Positions 46,031 to 54,084 of a stretch of DNA of 64,000 nt are shown in pieces; position 1 is the stretch's first letter, and each line of letters starts with the position of its first letter. A program made the translations under genes and the position numbers. Below the pieces are notes generated by a model. The model was not told the DNA's origin. It was given only the letters and a program-made list of their open reading frames with translations, and ran no database searches. Origin of the DNA: Streptomyces sp. A 4/2 (GTDB lineage Bacteria > Actinomycetota > Actinomycetes > Streptomycetales > Streptomycetaceae); assembly GCF_940670765.1 (NCBI RefSeq), contig NZ_CALNVW010000010.1, positions 124,001 through 188,000 of the forward strand, given 5' to 3'.

Positions 46031-47299
46031 ATGGCACCGAACGACAGCGCGCAGGACACCGCAGAGGCCACGGACCTGACCGCCGGCCGCCGGAAGGCGG
46101 CGCGTTACTTCCTCCCGGTCGCGGTGGCGGGGGTGGCTGCCGTGACGATCGGTCTGGTCCCGGCGCTCGCCAGCTCGGGAGACCCGAACCTGCCGAAGAT
46201 CACGGCCCAGCAGCTCATCGAGAAGATCGCCGCGTCGAACACCCAGCAGCTGTCCGGCACCGTCCAGGTCAGCGCGGACCTGGGCATCCCGTCGCTGGGC
46301 GGAATGGCCGACTCGTTCCTGAAGGACGCGGCCGGGGGCGACGGCGGAGCGAGCGCCGACCCGCAGTCCAAGGCGATGGAACTCGCCTCGGGCACCCACA
46401 CCCTGCGGGTGGCCGTCGACGGCCCCGACCGGCAGCGGGTCTCCCTCCTGGGCAGCGCCGCCGAGTACAGCCTGATCCACAACGGTGACCAGGTCTGGGC
46501 GTACGACAGCAAGTCCGGTGAGGTCTACCACTCCAAGGGCGACAAGCCGTCGGCCACGGCGAAGGACCGGCGCGCCCACCGGGACGGCAAGGACCAGCTC
46601 CCCGCCACCCCGAAGGCGTTCGCCGACGAGGTGCTGAAGGCGGCCGGTCCGACGACCTCGGTGACCGTCGACGGCACGACGCAGGTGGCCGGGCAGGACG
46701 CGTACCAACTGCTCATCAAGCCGAAGCAGTCCGGCTCGACGATCGGATCCGTACGGATCGCGGTGGACGCGAAGAACGGCACCCCGCTCAAGTTCACGCT
46801 CACCCCGTCCGACGGTGGCAAGGCCGCCATCGACGTCGGCTTCACCAAGGTCAGCTTCGCGAAGCCGTCGGCCTCGTCCTTCACCTTCACTCCGCCGAAG
46901 GGCGCGAAGGTGACGGAGGGCAGCGACCTGGGCAAGGCGCCGAAGGACAGCGGCCCGATGTCCGCCCTGCCGGGGGACTCCAAGGGCCTGCCCGGGGGCG
47001 CGAAGGGCCTGGGGACGGAAGTCCTCGGCAAGGGCTGGACGTCGGTGGTGCAGCTGGACGCCGGCAGCGCGGCCGGGATCCCCGGCCTGCCGAGCGCCGG
47101 GAGCACGGGCACGAGCGGTGCCCCCGCGGGCGCGGAGAAGTTCCTGGGCTCGCTGGGGGACAAGGTGACGGGCTCGTTCGGCTCGGGCACGGTGTTCCAC
47201 ACGCGGCTGGTGAACGCGCTGCTGACGGACGACGGGAAGATGTTCGTCGGAACCGTCGACAAGGCGGGACTGGTGAAGGCCGCCGACGCGGCGAAGTAG
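46031..47299 (+). CDS. LolA-like exported protein with one membrane anchor
   Basis: 422 aa. Residues 24-46 form a signal-anchor (RYFLPVAVAGVAAVTIGLVPALA); there is no lipobox cysteine, so it is anchored or secreted rather than lipidated. The rest resembles the LolA/DUF2092 convex beta-sheet fold (about 55-290), with a Gly/Ser/Pro-rich linker and a C-terminal segment VFHTRLVNALLTDDGKMFVGTV. In Gram-positives such proteins may bind hydrophobic molecules at the cell surface. GGAGG lies 8 nt before ATG 46031. An ABC transporter follows, but beyond a terminator. Confidence 0.8.
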   Translation: MAPNDSAQDTAEATDLTAGRRKAARYFLPVAVAGVAAVTIGLVPALASSGDPNLPKITAQQLIEKIAASNTQQLSGTVQVSADLGIPSLGGMADSFLKDAAGGDGGASADPQSKAMELASGTHTLRVAVDGPDRQRVSLLGSAAEYSLIHNGDQVWAYDSKSGEVYHSKGDKPSATAKDRRAHRDGKDQLPATPKAFADEVLKAAGPTTSVTVDGTTQVAGQDAYQLLIKPKQSGSTIGSVRIAVDAKNGTPLKFTLTPSDGGKAAIDVGFTKVSFAKPSASSFTFTPPKGAKVTEGSDLGKAPKDSGPMSALPGDSKGLPGGAKGLGTEVLGKGWTSVVQLDAGSAAGIPGLPSAGSTGTSGAPAGAEKFLGSLGDKVTGSFGSGTVFHTRLVNALLTDDGKMFVGTVDKAGLVKAADAAK

Positions 47300-47309
47300 G
47301 AAGCCTGAG

Positions 47310-47348
47310 GGCCGGGGCGGTGTCGCAGTACGCGGCGCCGCCCCGGCC
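47310..47348 (+). terminator. Terminator after LolA-like gene
   Basis: A perfect 11-bp stem GGCCGGGGCGG / CCGCCCCGGCC with a 17-nt loop begins 11 bp after the stop codon at 47299. Confidence 0.8.
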
Positions 47349-47525
47349 GCGTTCCCGGACCACCCGGGCAGCTGCCCAAGTCCTGGGGCCTGTCCGGCCG
47401 GTCGCCGGACCCGAATCCCGGCGCACCAACCCTGCGGGCAGATCGGCGCCGCGCGGCGGACTGCGGTTCGACGACACGCCCCGGCCTGAGAGCCTGTACG
47501 GGCACCGAACGACGGGAGGACCGCC

Positions 47526-48491
47526 ATGCCGGCCTCAACAGCCCGACCGGACCCGGCCGGGGCTGCGGTCATCGAGACCCGCGCCCTCACCAAGCGCTTC
47601 CGCGGCGGCCAACTCGCCGTGAACCAGCTGAACCTCACGGTCCCGCACGGCAGCGTCTTCGGCTTCCTCGGGCCCAACGGCTCCGGCAAGACCACCACCA
47701 TCCGGATGCTGCTCGGCCTCATCGAGCCGACCTCCGGGACCGTGCGCCTGCTGGGCCGCCCGATGCCGCGCGCCGCCCGCGCCGTACTGCCCGGGGTGGG
47801 TGCGCTCATCGAGGGGCCCGCGCTGTACGGGTTCCTCTCCGGGCGTGACAACCTCATCCGTTACGACTCCGCCGACCCGGAGGCCGACCCGCGCACCCGG
47901 CGGGCCCGTGTCGACGCCGCCCTCGACCGCGTCGGGCTGGCCCCGGCCGCGGGCAAGAAGGCCAGGGCGTACTCGCTCGGCATGAAGCAGCGCCTCGGTG
48001 TCGCCTCCGCGCTGCTCCAGCCGCGCGGACTGCTGGTGCTCGACGAGCCGACGAACGGCCTCGACCCGCAGGGCATGCGCGAGATCCGGTCCCTGGTACG
48101 GGAGTTGGCGGACGACGGTACGACCGTGTTCCTCTCCTCCCATCTCCTCGACGAGATCGAGCAGGTCTGCACCCACGCCGCCGTGATGGCCCGGGGCAGG
48201 CTGCTCGCCCAGGGCCCGGTCGGCGAGCTCGCGACCCGTGGCCGGCTCGCCGTCTCCACCCCCGACCCGGGGGAGGCCGTCCGGGTGCTCACGGAGCTGG
48301 GGGTGTCCGGCGTGACCGCCACCGGCGACCGGGTCACCGGTGAACCACCGTCCGACGGGACCGACTTGGCGGACCTGAACGCCGCACTCGTACGGGGCGG
48401 TGTCCGTGTCAGATCCTTCGGCGTCGAACGTGCCTCGCTCGAAGACGCCTTCGTCGCACTCACCGGGGAGGGATTCGATGTCGCAGGCTGA
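47526..48491 (+). CDS. ABC transporter ATP-binding protein
   Basis: 321 aa. Walker A is GPNGSGKTT (49-57), the signature YSLGMKQRL lies near residue 150 and Walker B is LLVLDEPTNGLD (about 165-176), followed by SSHLLDEIEQV. It is of the DrrA/CcmA-like exporter type with a C-terminal extension of about 90 residues. GGGAGG lies 6 nt before the ATG. The downstream permease gene overlaps its last 14 nt, so the pair makes a two-component exporter. The substrate is unknown. Confidence 0.93.
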   Translation: MPASTARPDPAGAAVIETRALTKRFRGGQLAVNQLNLTVPHGSVFGFLGPNGSGKTTTIRMLLGLIEPTSGTVRLLGRPMPRAARAVLPGVGALIEGPALYGFLSGRDNLIRYDSADPEADPRTRRARVDAALDRVGLAPAAGKKARAYSLGMKQRLGVASALLQPRGLLVLDEPTNGLDPQGMREIRSLVRELADDGTTVFLSSHLLDEIEQVCTHAAVMARGRLLAQGPVGELATRGRLAVSTPDPGEAVRVLTELGVSGVTATGDRVTGEPPSDGTDLADLNAALVRGGVRVRSFGVERASLEDAFVALTGEGFDVAG

Positions 48492-49470
48492 GCCCGTGGA
48501 CGGGAGCGGGGCCGGAATCGCCGACGGAGGCGCGGGCAGGGCGACCGACACGCAGGGCGACCCGACCGTTGCGCCCGCTACGACAGGTGACCCGACCGTT
48601 GCGCAGGCCGGGTCGGGTGCGCGCGCCGCCGGGAGACTCCGCAGGTCGCTCGGTCTCTTCCGCTCCGAGCTGACGACCACCTTCCGCCGCTGGCGCACCC
48701 TGGCGCTGCTCGCCGTACTGGCGGCCGTCCCCGTCCTCATCGGTATCGCCGTGAAACTGGAGACGGGCAAGGGCTCGGCCGCGGGCACCGGCAGCGACGG
48801 CCCGGCCTTCCTCACGGACGTCACCAACAACGGTCTCTTCCTGGTCTTCGCGGCCCTCGCGGCGACCCTCCCGGTCTTCCTGCCGCTGGCGGTCGGCGTC
48901 GTCGCGGGCGACGCGGTCGCGGGCGAGGCGAACGCCGGTACGCTCCGCTATCTGCTGGTCGCCCCGGCGGGCCGGACCCGGCTGCTGTTCGCCAAGTACG
49001 TCTGCGCGCTGGCCTTCTGCCTGGCGGCGACCCTCGTCGTGGCGCTCTCCGCGCTGGCGGTGGGCGCCCTGCTCTTCCCGCTCGGCGACGTCACGACGAT
49101 CTCCGGCACGCAGATCTCCTTCGCCGACGGCCTCGGCCGCGCGGCGCTGATCGCGCTCGTCGTCGCCGCCTCGCTGGTCGGGGTCGCCTCGCTCGGGCTG
49201 TTCGTCTCCACCCTCACCAACAGCGGGATCGCCGCGATGGCCACGACGGTCGGTCTGCTGATCACCGTGCAGATCCTGGACACCGTCCCGCAGTTGGACG
49301 CGGTGCAGCCGTATCTCTTCCCGCACTACTGGCTGTCCTTCGCGGACCTGCTGCGCGCGCCGGTCTACTGGGACGACGTGGTCAGGAACCTCGATCTGCA
49401 AGGGCTGTACGCGGCGGTGTTCGGCTCGGCGGCCTGGGCGCGGTTCACCGCGAAGGACATCGCCGCATGA
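48478..49470 (+). CDS. ABC-2 type transporter permease
   Basis: 330 aa from ATG 48478, which lies inside the end of the ATPase gene. About 65 hydrophilic residues rich in Gly, Ala and Thr precede six predicted membrane helices (first one LALLAVLAAVPVLIGIAV; also GLFLVFAALAATLPVFLPLAVGVVAGD). EANAGTLRYLLVAPAGRTRLL is the coupling region typical of ABC-2 permeases. The tandem TVAPATTGDPTV/TVAQAG segment in the N-terminus derives from a short DNA repeat. It works with the upstream ATPase. Confidence 0.9.
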   Translation: MSQAEPVDGSGAGIADGGAGRATDTQGDPTVAPATTGDPTVAQAGSGARAAGRLRRSLGLFRSELTTTFRRWRTLALLAVLAAVPVLIGIAVKLETGKGSAAGTGSDGPAFLTDVTNNGLFLVFAALAATLPVFLPLAVGVVAGDAVAGEANAGTLRYLLVAPAGRTRLLFAKYVCALAFCLAATLVVALSALAVGALLFPLGDVTTISGTQISFADGLGRAALIALVVAASLVGVASLGLFVSTLTNSGIAAMATTVGLLITVQILDTVPQLDAVQPYLFPHYWLSFADLLRAPVYWDDVVRNLDLQGLYAAVFGSAAWARFTAKDIAA

Positions 49471-49476
49471 GGGGCG

Positions 49477-49514
49477 GCGGGGCGCCGCCGGAACCGCGGG
49501 GCGCCGCCGGAACC
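49477..49514. repeat. 19-bp tandem duplication
   Basis: GCGGGGCGCCGCCGGAACC occurs twice in direct succession immediately after the ABC permease stop codon, with further degenerate CCGCGGG units to about 49540. Each copy contains GGCGCC-centred dyad symmetry and may act in termination. Confidence 0.75.
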
Positions 49515-49693
49515 GCGGGGGACCGCCCGGACCGCGGGCACAGGGAGGGCACGTGCCGTACCGAGAAGCCGTCCCCCGACGCGGCCCGACACGACACGTA
49601 CCGTTTCCCCGGCGCTCATTGTCGGATGTGGAACTTCCCCTGTCAACACGCTCCGTAGCGTCCGGCCGCCACCCCGGTGAATAGACTCATCCG

Positions 49694-50275
49694 GTGAACC
49701 TCAGGCCCAACCCCGCGCGTCGCAGCGGGAAATCACAGCAGGCGATTCTCGCGGCGGCCCTCGCGCTCTGCACCGAACGCGGGTACGCCCGTGTCACGGT
49801 CGAAGGGATCGCGGCCCGAGCCGGAGTGAGCAAGAAGACGATCTACCGCTGGTGGCCGTCGAAGGGCGCACTGGTGCTGGAAGCGATCGACGCCGCGGTC
49901 ATCGGGTCCAGGCCGTTCCCCGACACCGGCGATCTGGCCGCCGATCTGCACGCCCAGATGAGTGCGGTCGTGGGGCTGCTGGCCCATCCGCCGCTGGGCC
50001 CCGCGTACGCCGGGGTCCTCACCGAGATCCAGTACGACGACGACCTGGCCAGGACCGTGCAGGACGTGTTCATCGGGCCGCGCCTCGAACTGGCCACCGC
50101 CCGGCTGCGCAGCGCCCAGGAGCAGGGGGTGCTGCCGCGGGACACGGACCTCGGGCTGGCGGTGGAGATGCTGTACGGCCCGCTCTACTACCGCCACACC
50201 CTGCGTCGGCCCACGTACGACGCCGATGAACTCACCCGGCTCATCGCCCATGTCCTGAAGGCGCTCGGCGGCTGA
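49694..50275 (+). CDS. TetR/AcrR family regulator
   Basis: 193 aa. The N-terminal helix-turn-helix (about 12-58) reads ILAAALALCTERGYARVTVEGIAARAGVSKKTIYRWWPSK, shown here in two visible parts: AALALCTERGYARVTVEGIA and RAGVSKKTIYRWWPSKGALV. The ligand-binding C-terminus is of the TetR_C_11-like type. A TAGACT hexamer at 49682-49687 ends 6 nt before the GTG, so the transcript is probably leaderless. It could regulate the ABC exporter upstream or the RarD gene downstream; nothing in the sequence decides. Confidence 0.88.
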   Translation: MNLRPNPARRSGKSQQAILAAALALCTERGYARVTVEGIAARAGVSKKTIYRWWPSKGALVLEAIDAAVIGSRPFPDTGDLAADLHAQMSAVVGLLAHPPLGPAYAGVLTEIQYDDDLARTVQDVFIGPRLELATARLRSAQEQGVLPRDTDLGLAVEMLYGPLYYRHTLRRPTYDADELTRLIAHVLKALGG

Positions 50276-50293
50276 CCCTGCGTCCGGACGCGG

Positions 50294-51313
50294 TCAGGAA
50301 GCGGTTTCCGTGGACGAGGACGCGGTTTCCGCGGACGACGTGGGAGCGGACGCCGATGGCTCTTCCGGGGTCCGCTCCGGTGCCTGCGGCTTCGCCGCCC
50401 GCGCCTCGGCCTTCAGGCGTGCCGCCCGCGCCCGCGTCCGGTGGGCGTTACGCAGCGCGTCCCAGGTCAGTACGGTCAGCGCCAGCCACACCAGCCCGAA
50501 GCCGGCCCACCGCTCGGGCGGCATCGCCTCGTGGAAGTACAGGATGCCGAGACCGAACTGGAAGACCGGGGCCAGGTACTGGAGCAGGCCCAGCGTGGAG
50601 AGCGGGACCCGGATCGCCGCGGCGCCGAAGAGGATCAGGGGAATCGCGGTGACCAGTCCGGTGGAGGCGAGGAGCGCGCCGTGGGCGGGGGTGCCGAAGG
50701 TGGCCTCGCCGCTGGCGGCCAGGTAGAGCAGATAGCCGAGGGCGGGCAGGAACTGCACCGCCGTCTCGGCCGCCAGGGACTCCAGGCCGCCCAGGTTGAC
50801 CTTCTTCTTGACCAGCCCGTAGGTGGCGAAGGAGAAGGCCAGCATGAGGGAGATCCACGGCGGTTTGCCGTATCCGACCGCCAGGACGAGGACCGCCGCG
50901 ACACCGGTGCCGACGGCCGCCCACTGGGCCGGGCGCAGCCGCTCGCCGAGCAGCAGGACGCCCATGGCGATGGTGACCAGCGGGTTGATGAAGTATCCGA
51001 GGGAGGCCTCGACGACCTGGCCGTTGTTCACGGCCCAGATGTAGCCGCCCCAGTTGACGCTGATCACCACCGCGGCGACCGCGATCAGGCCCAGCTTGCG
51101 GCGGTCGCGGACCAGCTCCCCGATCCAGGCCCAGCGGCGCATCAGCAGCAGCGCGATCAGGACGAAGCCCAGGGACCACACCATGCGGTGGGCGAGGATC
51201 TCCATGGCGCCCGAGGGCTTGAGCAGCGGCCAGAACATGGGCACGAGGCCCCACAGCACGTACGCGACAACGCCGTTCAGGAAACCTGTCCGCTGCTCGC
51301 TGGTCCCCTTCAC
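50294..51313 (-). CDS. rarD: EamA family transporter RarD
   Basis: 339 aa drug/metabolite-transporter-superfamily permease with ten membrane helices. RarD features are the helix-1 GVVAYVLWGLVPMFWPLLK and the EILAHRMVWSL motif. The cargo is undefined in the family (chloramphenicol sensitivity in Pseudomonas, amino acids suggested). GTG 51313 has GGGAGGG upstream; ORF extensions further upstream are not protein-like. The last 40 residues are Ser/Thr/Glu-rich and cytoplasmic. It is convergent with the TetR gene with an 18-bp gap. Confidence 0.9.
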   Translation of the reverse strand: MKGTSEQRTGFLNGVVAYVLWGLVPMFWPLLKPSGAMEILAHRMVWSLGFVLIALLLMRRWAWIGELVRDRRKLGLIAVAAVVISVNWGGYIWAVNNGQVVEASLGYFINPLVTIAMGVLLLGERLRPAQWAAVGTGVAAVLVLAVGYGKPPWISLMLAFSFATYGLVKKKVNLGGLESLAAETAVQFLPALGYLLYLAASGEATFGTPAHGALLASTGLVTAIPLILFGAAAIRVPLSTLGLLQYLAPVFQFGLGILYFHEAMPPERWAGFGLVWLALTVLTWDALRNAHRTRARAARLKAEARAAKPQAPERTPEEPSASAPTSSAETASSSTETAS

Positions 51314-51504
51314 GGGCCCTCCCCTGGAAGTGTTCCGACAACGTGTCGAAGGTAAGGGGAGGAGGGCCCGTGTGTCATGCCCGTGTCGCCATACGGTCAT
51401 GACAGCCGCGGCCGGGGCTGTCATGACCGCCCCGGCCGGGACTCGGACGGAGGCGTGGCTCGGACCCGGACGGGACCCGGACGGGGCTCGGACCAGGGCC
51501 GGGC

Positions 51505-52359
51505 TCAGGCCAGGGCGGCAGCGATCGAGACGGCGATCGGGGTGGTGGGGCGGCCGGTCAGCCGGGCCAGGTCACCGCTGGTGGCGGCCAGCAGGCCGCG
51601 CTCGATGGCCGAGTCCACGTCCACCAGGATCGCCGCGAACTCCTCGGGCAGCCCGGCGCCGACCAGGATCTCCTGGTGTGCGGCGGCCGGGACGTTGCGG
51701 TACCCGATCTCCTGGCCGGAGGCCTTCGCGACCTCGGCGGCGTACTCGGGATACGACCAGGCGACGTCGCCGCTCAGCTCGTAGACCTTGCCCAGGTGCC
51801 CGTCCGAGACGAGGACGGCAGCCGCGGCAGCCGCGTAGTCGGCGCGGGCGGCGGAGGCGACCCGGCCCTCACCGGCGTTGGAGACGACCGCGCCGTGTGC
51901 GAGGACCGGCGCCAGGTTGGCGGTGTAGTTCTCGGTGTACCAGCCGTTGCGCAGGAAGGTGTGGGGGAGCCCGGAGTCGAGAATCAGCTGCTCGGTGACC
52001 TTGTGCTCGGCGGCCAGCTGGAAGTCGGCGTCGGGGCCGCCCAGTACGCCGGTGTACGCCAGCTGCGCGACGCCCGCCGCCTTCGCCGCCTCGATGACCG
52101 CGGTGTGCTGCGGGACCCGCCTGCCGACCTCGCTGCCGGAGATCAGGAGGACACGGTCGCCGGAGCGGAAGGCGCCGGTGAGGCTCGCGGGGTCGTCGTA
52201 GTCGGCGATGCGCAGCTCCACGCCGCGCGCCGCCAGGCCGGCGGCCTTCTCCTTGTCGCGGACGACTGCGGCGACCTGCTCGGCGGGGACCCGGGCGAGC
52301 AGCTCGTCGATGACGAGACGGCCGAGGGCTCCGGTGGCTCCGGTGACGACGATGCTCAT
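51505..52359 (-). CDS. NmrA-like NAD(P)-binding quinone reductase (QorB type)
   Basis: 284 aa atypical short-chain dehydrogenase. The nucleotide loop is VTGATGALGRLVIDEL (residues 4-19); the AYTGVLGG and FLRNGWYTENYT segments match E. coli QorB (YtfG), a two-electron NADPH:quinone reductase. The catalytic Tyr-x-x-x-Lys of classical SDRs is absent, as in that group. It is divergent from an HxlR-type repressor gene, the same arrangement as qorB/qorR. ATG 52359. Confidence 0.87.
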   Translation of the reverse strand: MSIVVTGATGALGRLVIDELLARVPAEQVAAVVRDKEKAAGLAARGVELRIADYDDPASLTGAFRSGDRVLLISGSEVGRRVPQHTAVIEAAKAAGVAQLAYTGVLGGPDADFQLAAEHKVTEQLILDSGLPHTFLRNGWYTENYTANLAPVLAHGAVVSNAGEGRVASAARADYAAAAAAVLVSDGHLGKVYELSGDVAWSYPEYAAEVAKASGQEIGYRNVPAAAHQEILVGAGLPEEFAAILVDVDSAIERGLLAATSGDLARLTGRPTTPIAVSIAAALA

Positions 52360-52433
52360 GGCGCTTGTCTCCCTTTTGGTGAGGTGTGGTGCTTTTGATG
52401 GCATTGTGCGGTGTCTGTCACTCACCCTACGGC

Positions 52434-52476
52434 AGGTACTAACCAGGGGATAGTGCCCACTTTGAAGTAAGGTACT
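52434..52476. promoter_or_regulatory. Candidate HxlR/QorR operator pair
   Basis: AGGTACT occurs at 52434-52440 and again at 52470-52476, 36 bp apart, within the 120-bp divergent gap. The second copy sits in AGTA-agg-TACT and the first in GGT-acta-ACC, both small dyads. These A/T-containing motifs are likely binding sites of the adjacent HxlR protein. Confidence 0.55.
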
Positions 52477-52479
52477 GGC

Positions 52480-52854
52480 ATGGACGTAAGCAACGAGAGG
52501 CCCGACGTCAACCGGCAGATGTGCCCCTCACGGCTGATCCTGGAGCACGTCACCAGCCGCTGGGGGGTGCTGGTGCTCGCCGCGCTCCTGGAGCGCTCGT
52601 ACCGCTTCAGCGAACTGCGCCGCGAGGTCGGCGGGGTCAGCGAGAAGATGCTCGCCCAGACGCTGCGGACCCTGGAGCGGGACGGCTTCGTGCGCCGCGA
52701 CGCCCAGGCCGTCATCCCGCCGCGCGTCGACTACACGCTCACCCCGCTCGGCAGGGAGGCCGCCGAACAGGTCTGGGAGCTGGCCCGCTGGACCGAGCGG
52801 CGGGTCGGTGAGGTGGCCGAGGCGCGCGAGGCGTACGACGGCGCCCGGTCCTGA
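52480..52854 (+). CDS. HxlR family transcriptional regulator
   Basis: 124 aa winged-helix protein. The HxlR signature is complete: CPSRLILEHVTSRWGVLVLAALL, then FSELRREVGGVSEKMLAQTLRTLERDGFV in which the recognition helix lies, and the wing DYTLTPLGRE. Cys15 in MCPS is the conserved redox-sensitive cysteine used by QorR/YodB-like members to sense quinones. Divergent to the QorB-type gene, which it presumably represses. There is no clear ribosome binding site before ATG 52480, so leaderless initiation is possible. Confidence 0.9.
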   Translation: MDVSNERPDVNRQMCPSRLILEHVTSRWGVLVLAALLERSYRFSELRREVGGVSEKMLAQTLRTLERDGFVRRDAQAVIPPRVDYTLTPLGREAAEQVWELARWTERRVGEVAEAREAYDGARS

Positions 52855-52986
52855 TCACGGGGCGTGCGAACGGTCCGGTCCTGCTCGCGGGGCGTACGAC
52901 CGGTCCGGTCCTGACCGTGAGGGCATACGACGGGGCCCGGTCCTGACACAGCAGAACCGGGCCCCGGGGAACAGCAGTCGGACGCG

Positions 52987-54084
52987 CTATCCGGCGACCG
53001 TCCAGGTGTCGCCGCCCGCGAGCAGAGCGGCCAGGTCGCCCTTGCCCTTCTGCTCGACGGCCGCTTCCAGCTGGTCGGACATCAGGGTGTCGTAGACCGG
53101 GCGCTCGACGTCACGGAGGACGCCGATGGGGGTGTGGTGCAGCGTGTCGGCGTCGGCCAGCCGGGAGAGCGCGAAGGCCGTGGTCGGTGACGTGGCGTGC
53201 GCGTCGTGGACCAGGATCTGCGACTCGTTCTCCGGGGTGACCGCCACGACCTGGAGGTCGCCGGTCGCGTGGTCGCGTACGACACCCTTCGCGCCGTCGG
53301 CACCGAAGCGGATCGGCTGCCCGTGCTCCAGACGGATCACCGCCTCCTGGGCCTGCTCCCTGTCCTTGAGGACCTCGAAGGCGCCGTCGTTGAAGATGTT
53401 GCAGTTCTGGTAGATCTCCACCAGGGCCGTGCCCGGGTGGTCGGCGGCGGCGCGGAGCACGCTGGTGAGGTGCTTGCGGTCGGAGTCGACGGTACGGGCG
53501 ACGAACGACGCCTCGGCGCCGATCGCCAGCGAGACCGGGTTGAAGGGTGCGTCGAGCGAGCCCATCGGCGTCGACTTGGTGATCTTCCCGACCTCGGAGG
53601 TGGGGGAGTACTGACCCTTGGTCAGCCCGTAGATCCGGTTGTTGAACAGCAGGATCTTGAGGTTGACGTTGCGGCGCAGGGCGTGGATGAGGTGGTTGCC
53701 GCCGATGGACAGCGCGTCGCCGTCACCCGTGACCACCCAGACACTCAAGTCCCGCCGGGACGAGGCGAGTCCGGTCGCGATGGCCGGGGCGCGGCCGTGG
53801 ATGGAGTGCATCCCGTAGGTGTTCATGTAGTACGGGAATCGGGAGGAGCAGCCGATGCCGGAGACGAAGACGATGTTCTCTCTGGCCAGGCCGAGTTCGG
53901 GCATGAAGCCCTGGACGGCGGCGAGGACCGCGTAGTCGCCGCAGCCGGGGCACCAGCGGACTTCCTGGTCGGACTTGAAGTCCTTCATGGACTGCTTGGC
54001 CTCGGCCTTCGGCACCAGCTGGAGCAGGTCGTTCCCTGCGCCACCCGGCTGCCCGTGGCCCTGCGGCGAGTCGATCTCAGGCAT
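52987..54084 (-). CDS. korB: 2-oxoacid:ferredoxin oxidoreductase beta subunit
   Basis: 365 aa thiamine-diphosphate subunit. The cluster ligands lie in WCPGCGD (Cys45, Cys48) and GIGCSSR (Cys79), and the ThDP/Mg motif is GDGDALSIGGNH leading to LLFNNRIYGLTKGQ. With KorA it oxidatively decarboxylates 2-oxoglutarate (or another 2-oxoacid) to the acyl-CoA while reducing ferredoxin, an oxygen-tolerant alternative to the NAD-linked complex. ATG 54084 lies within the end of korA (8-nt overlap). It is the last gene of the pair. Confidence 0.94.
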   Translation of the reverse strand: MPEIDSPQGHGQPGGAGNDLLQLVPKAEAKQSMKDFKSDQEVRWCPGCGDYAVLAAVQGFMPELGLARENIVFVSGIGCSSRFPYYMNTYGMHSIHGRAPAIATGLASSRRDLSVWVVTGDGDALSIGGNHLIHALRRNVNLKILLFNNRIYGLTKGQYSPTSEVGKITKSTPMGSLDAPFNPVSLAIGAEASFVARTVDSDRKHLTSVLRAAADHPGTALVEIYQNCNIFNDGAFEVLKDREQAQEAVIRLEHGQPIRFGADGAKGVVRDHATGDLQVVAVTPENESQILVHDAHATSPTTAFALSRLADADTLHHTPIGVLRDVERPVYDTLMSDQLEAAVEQKGKGDLAALLAGGDTWTVAG

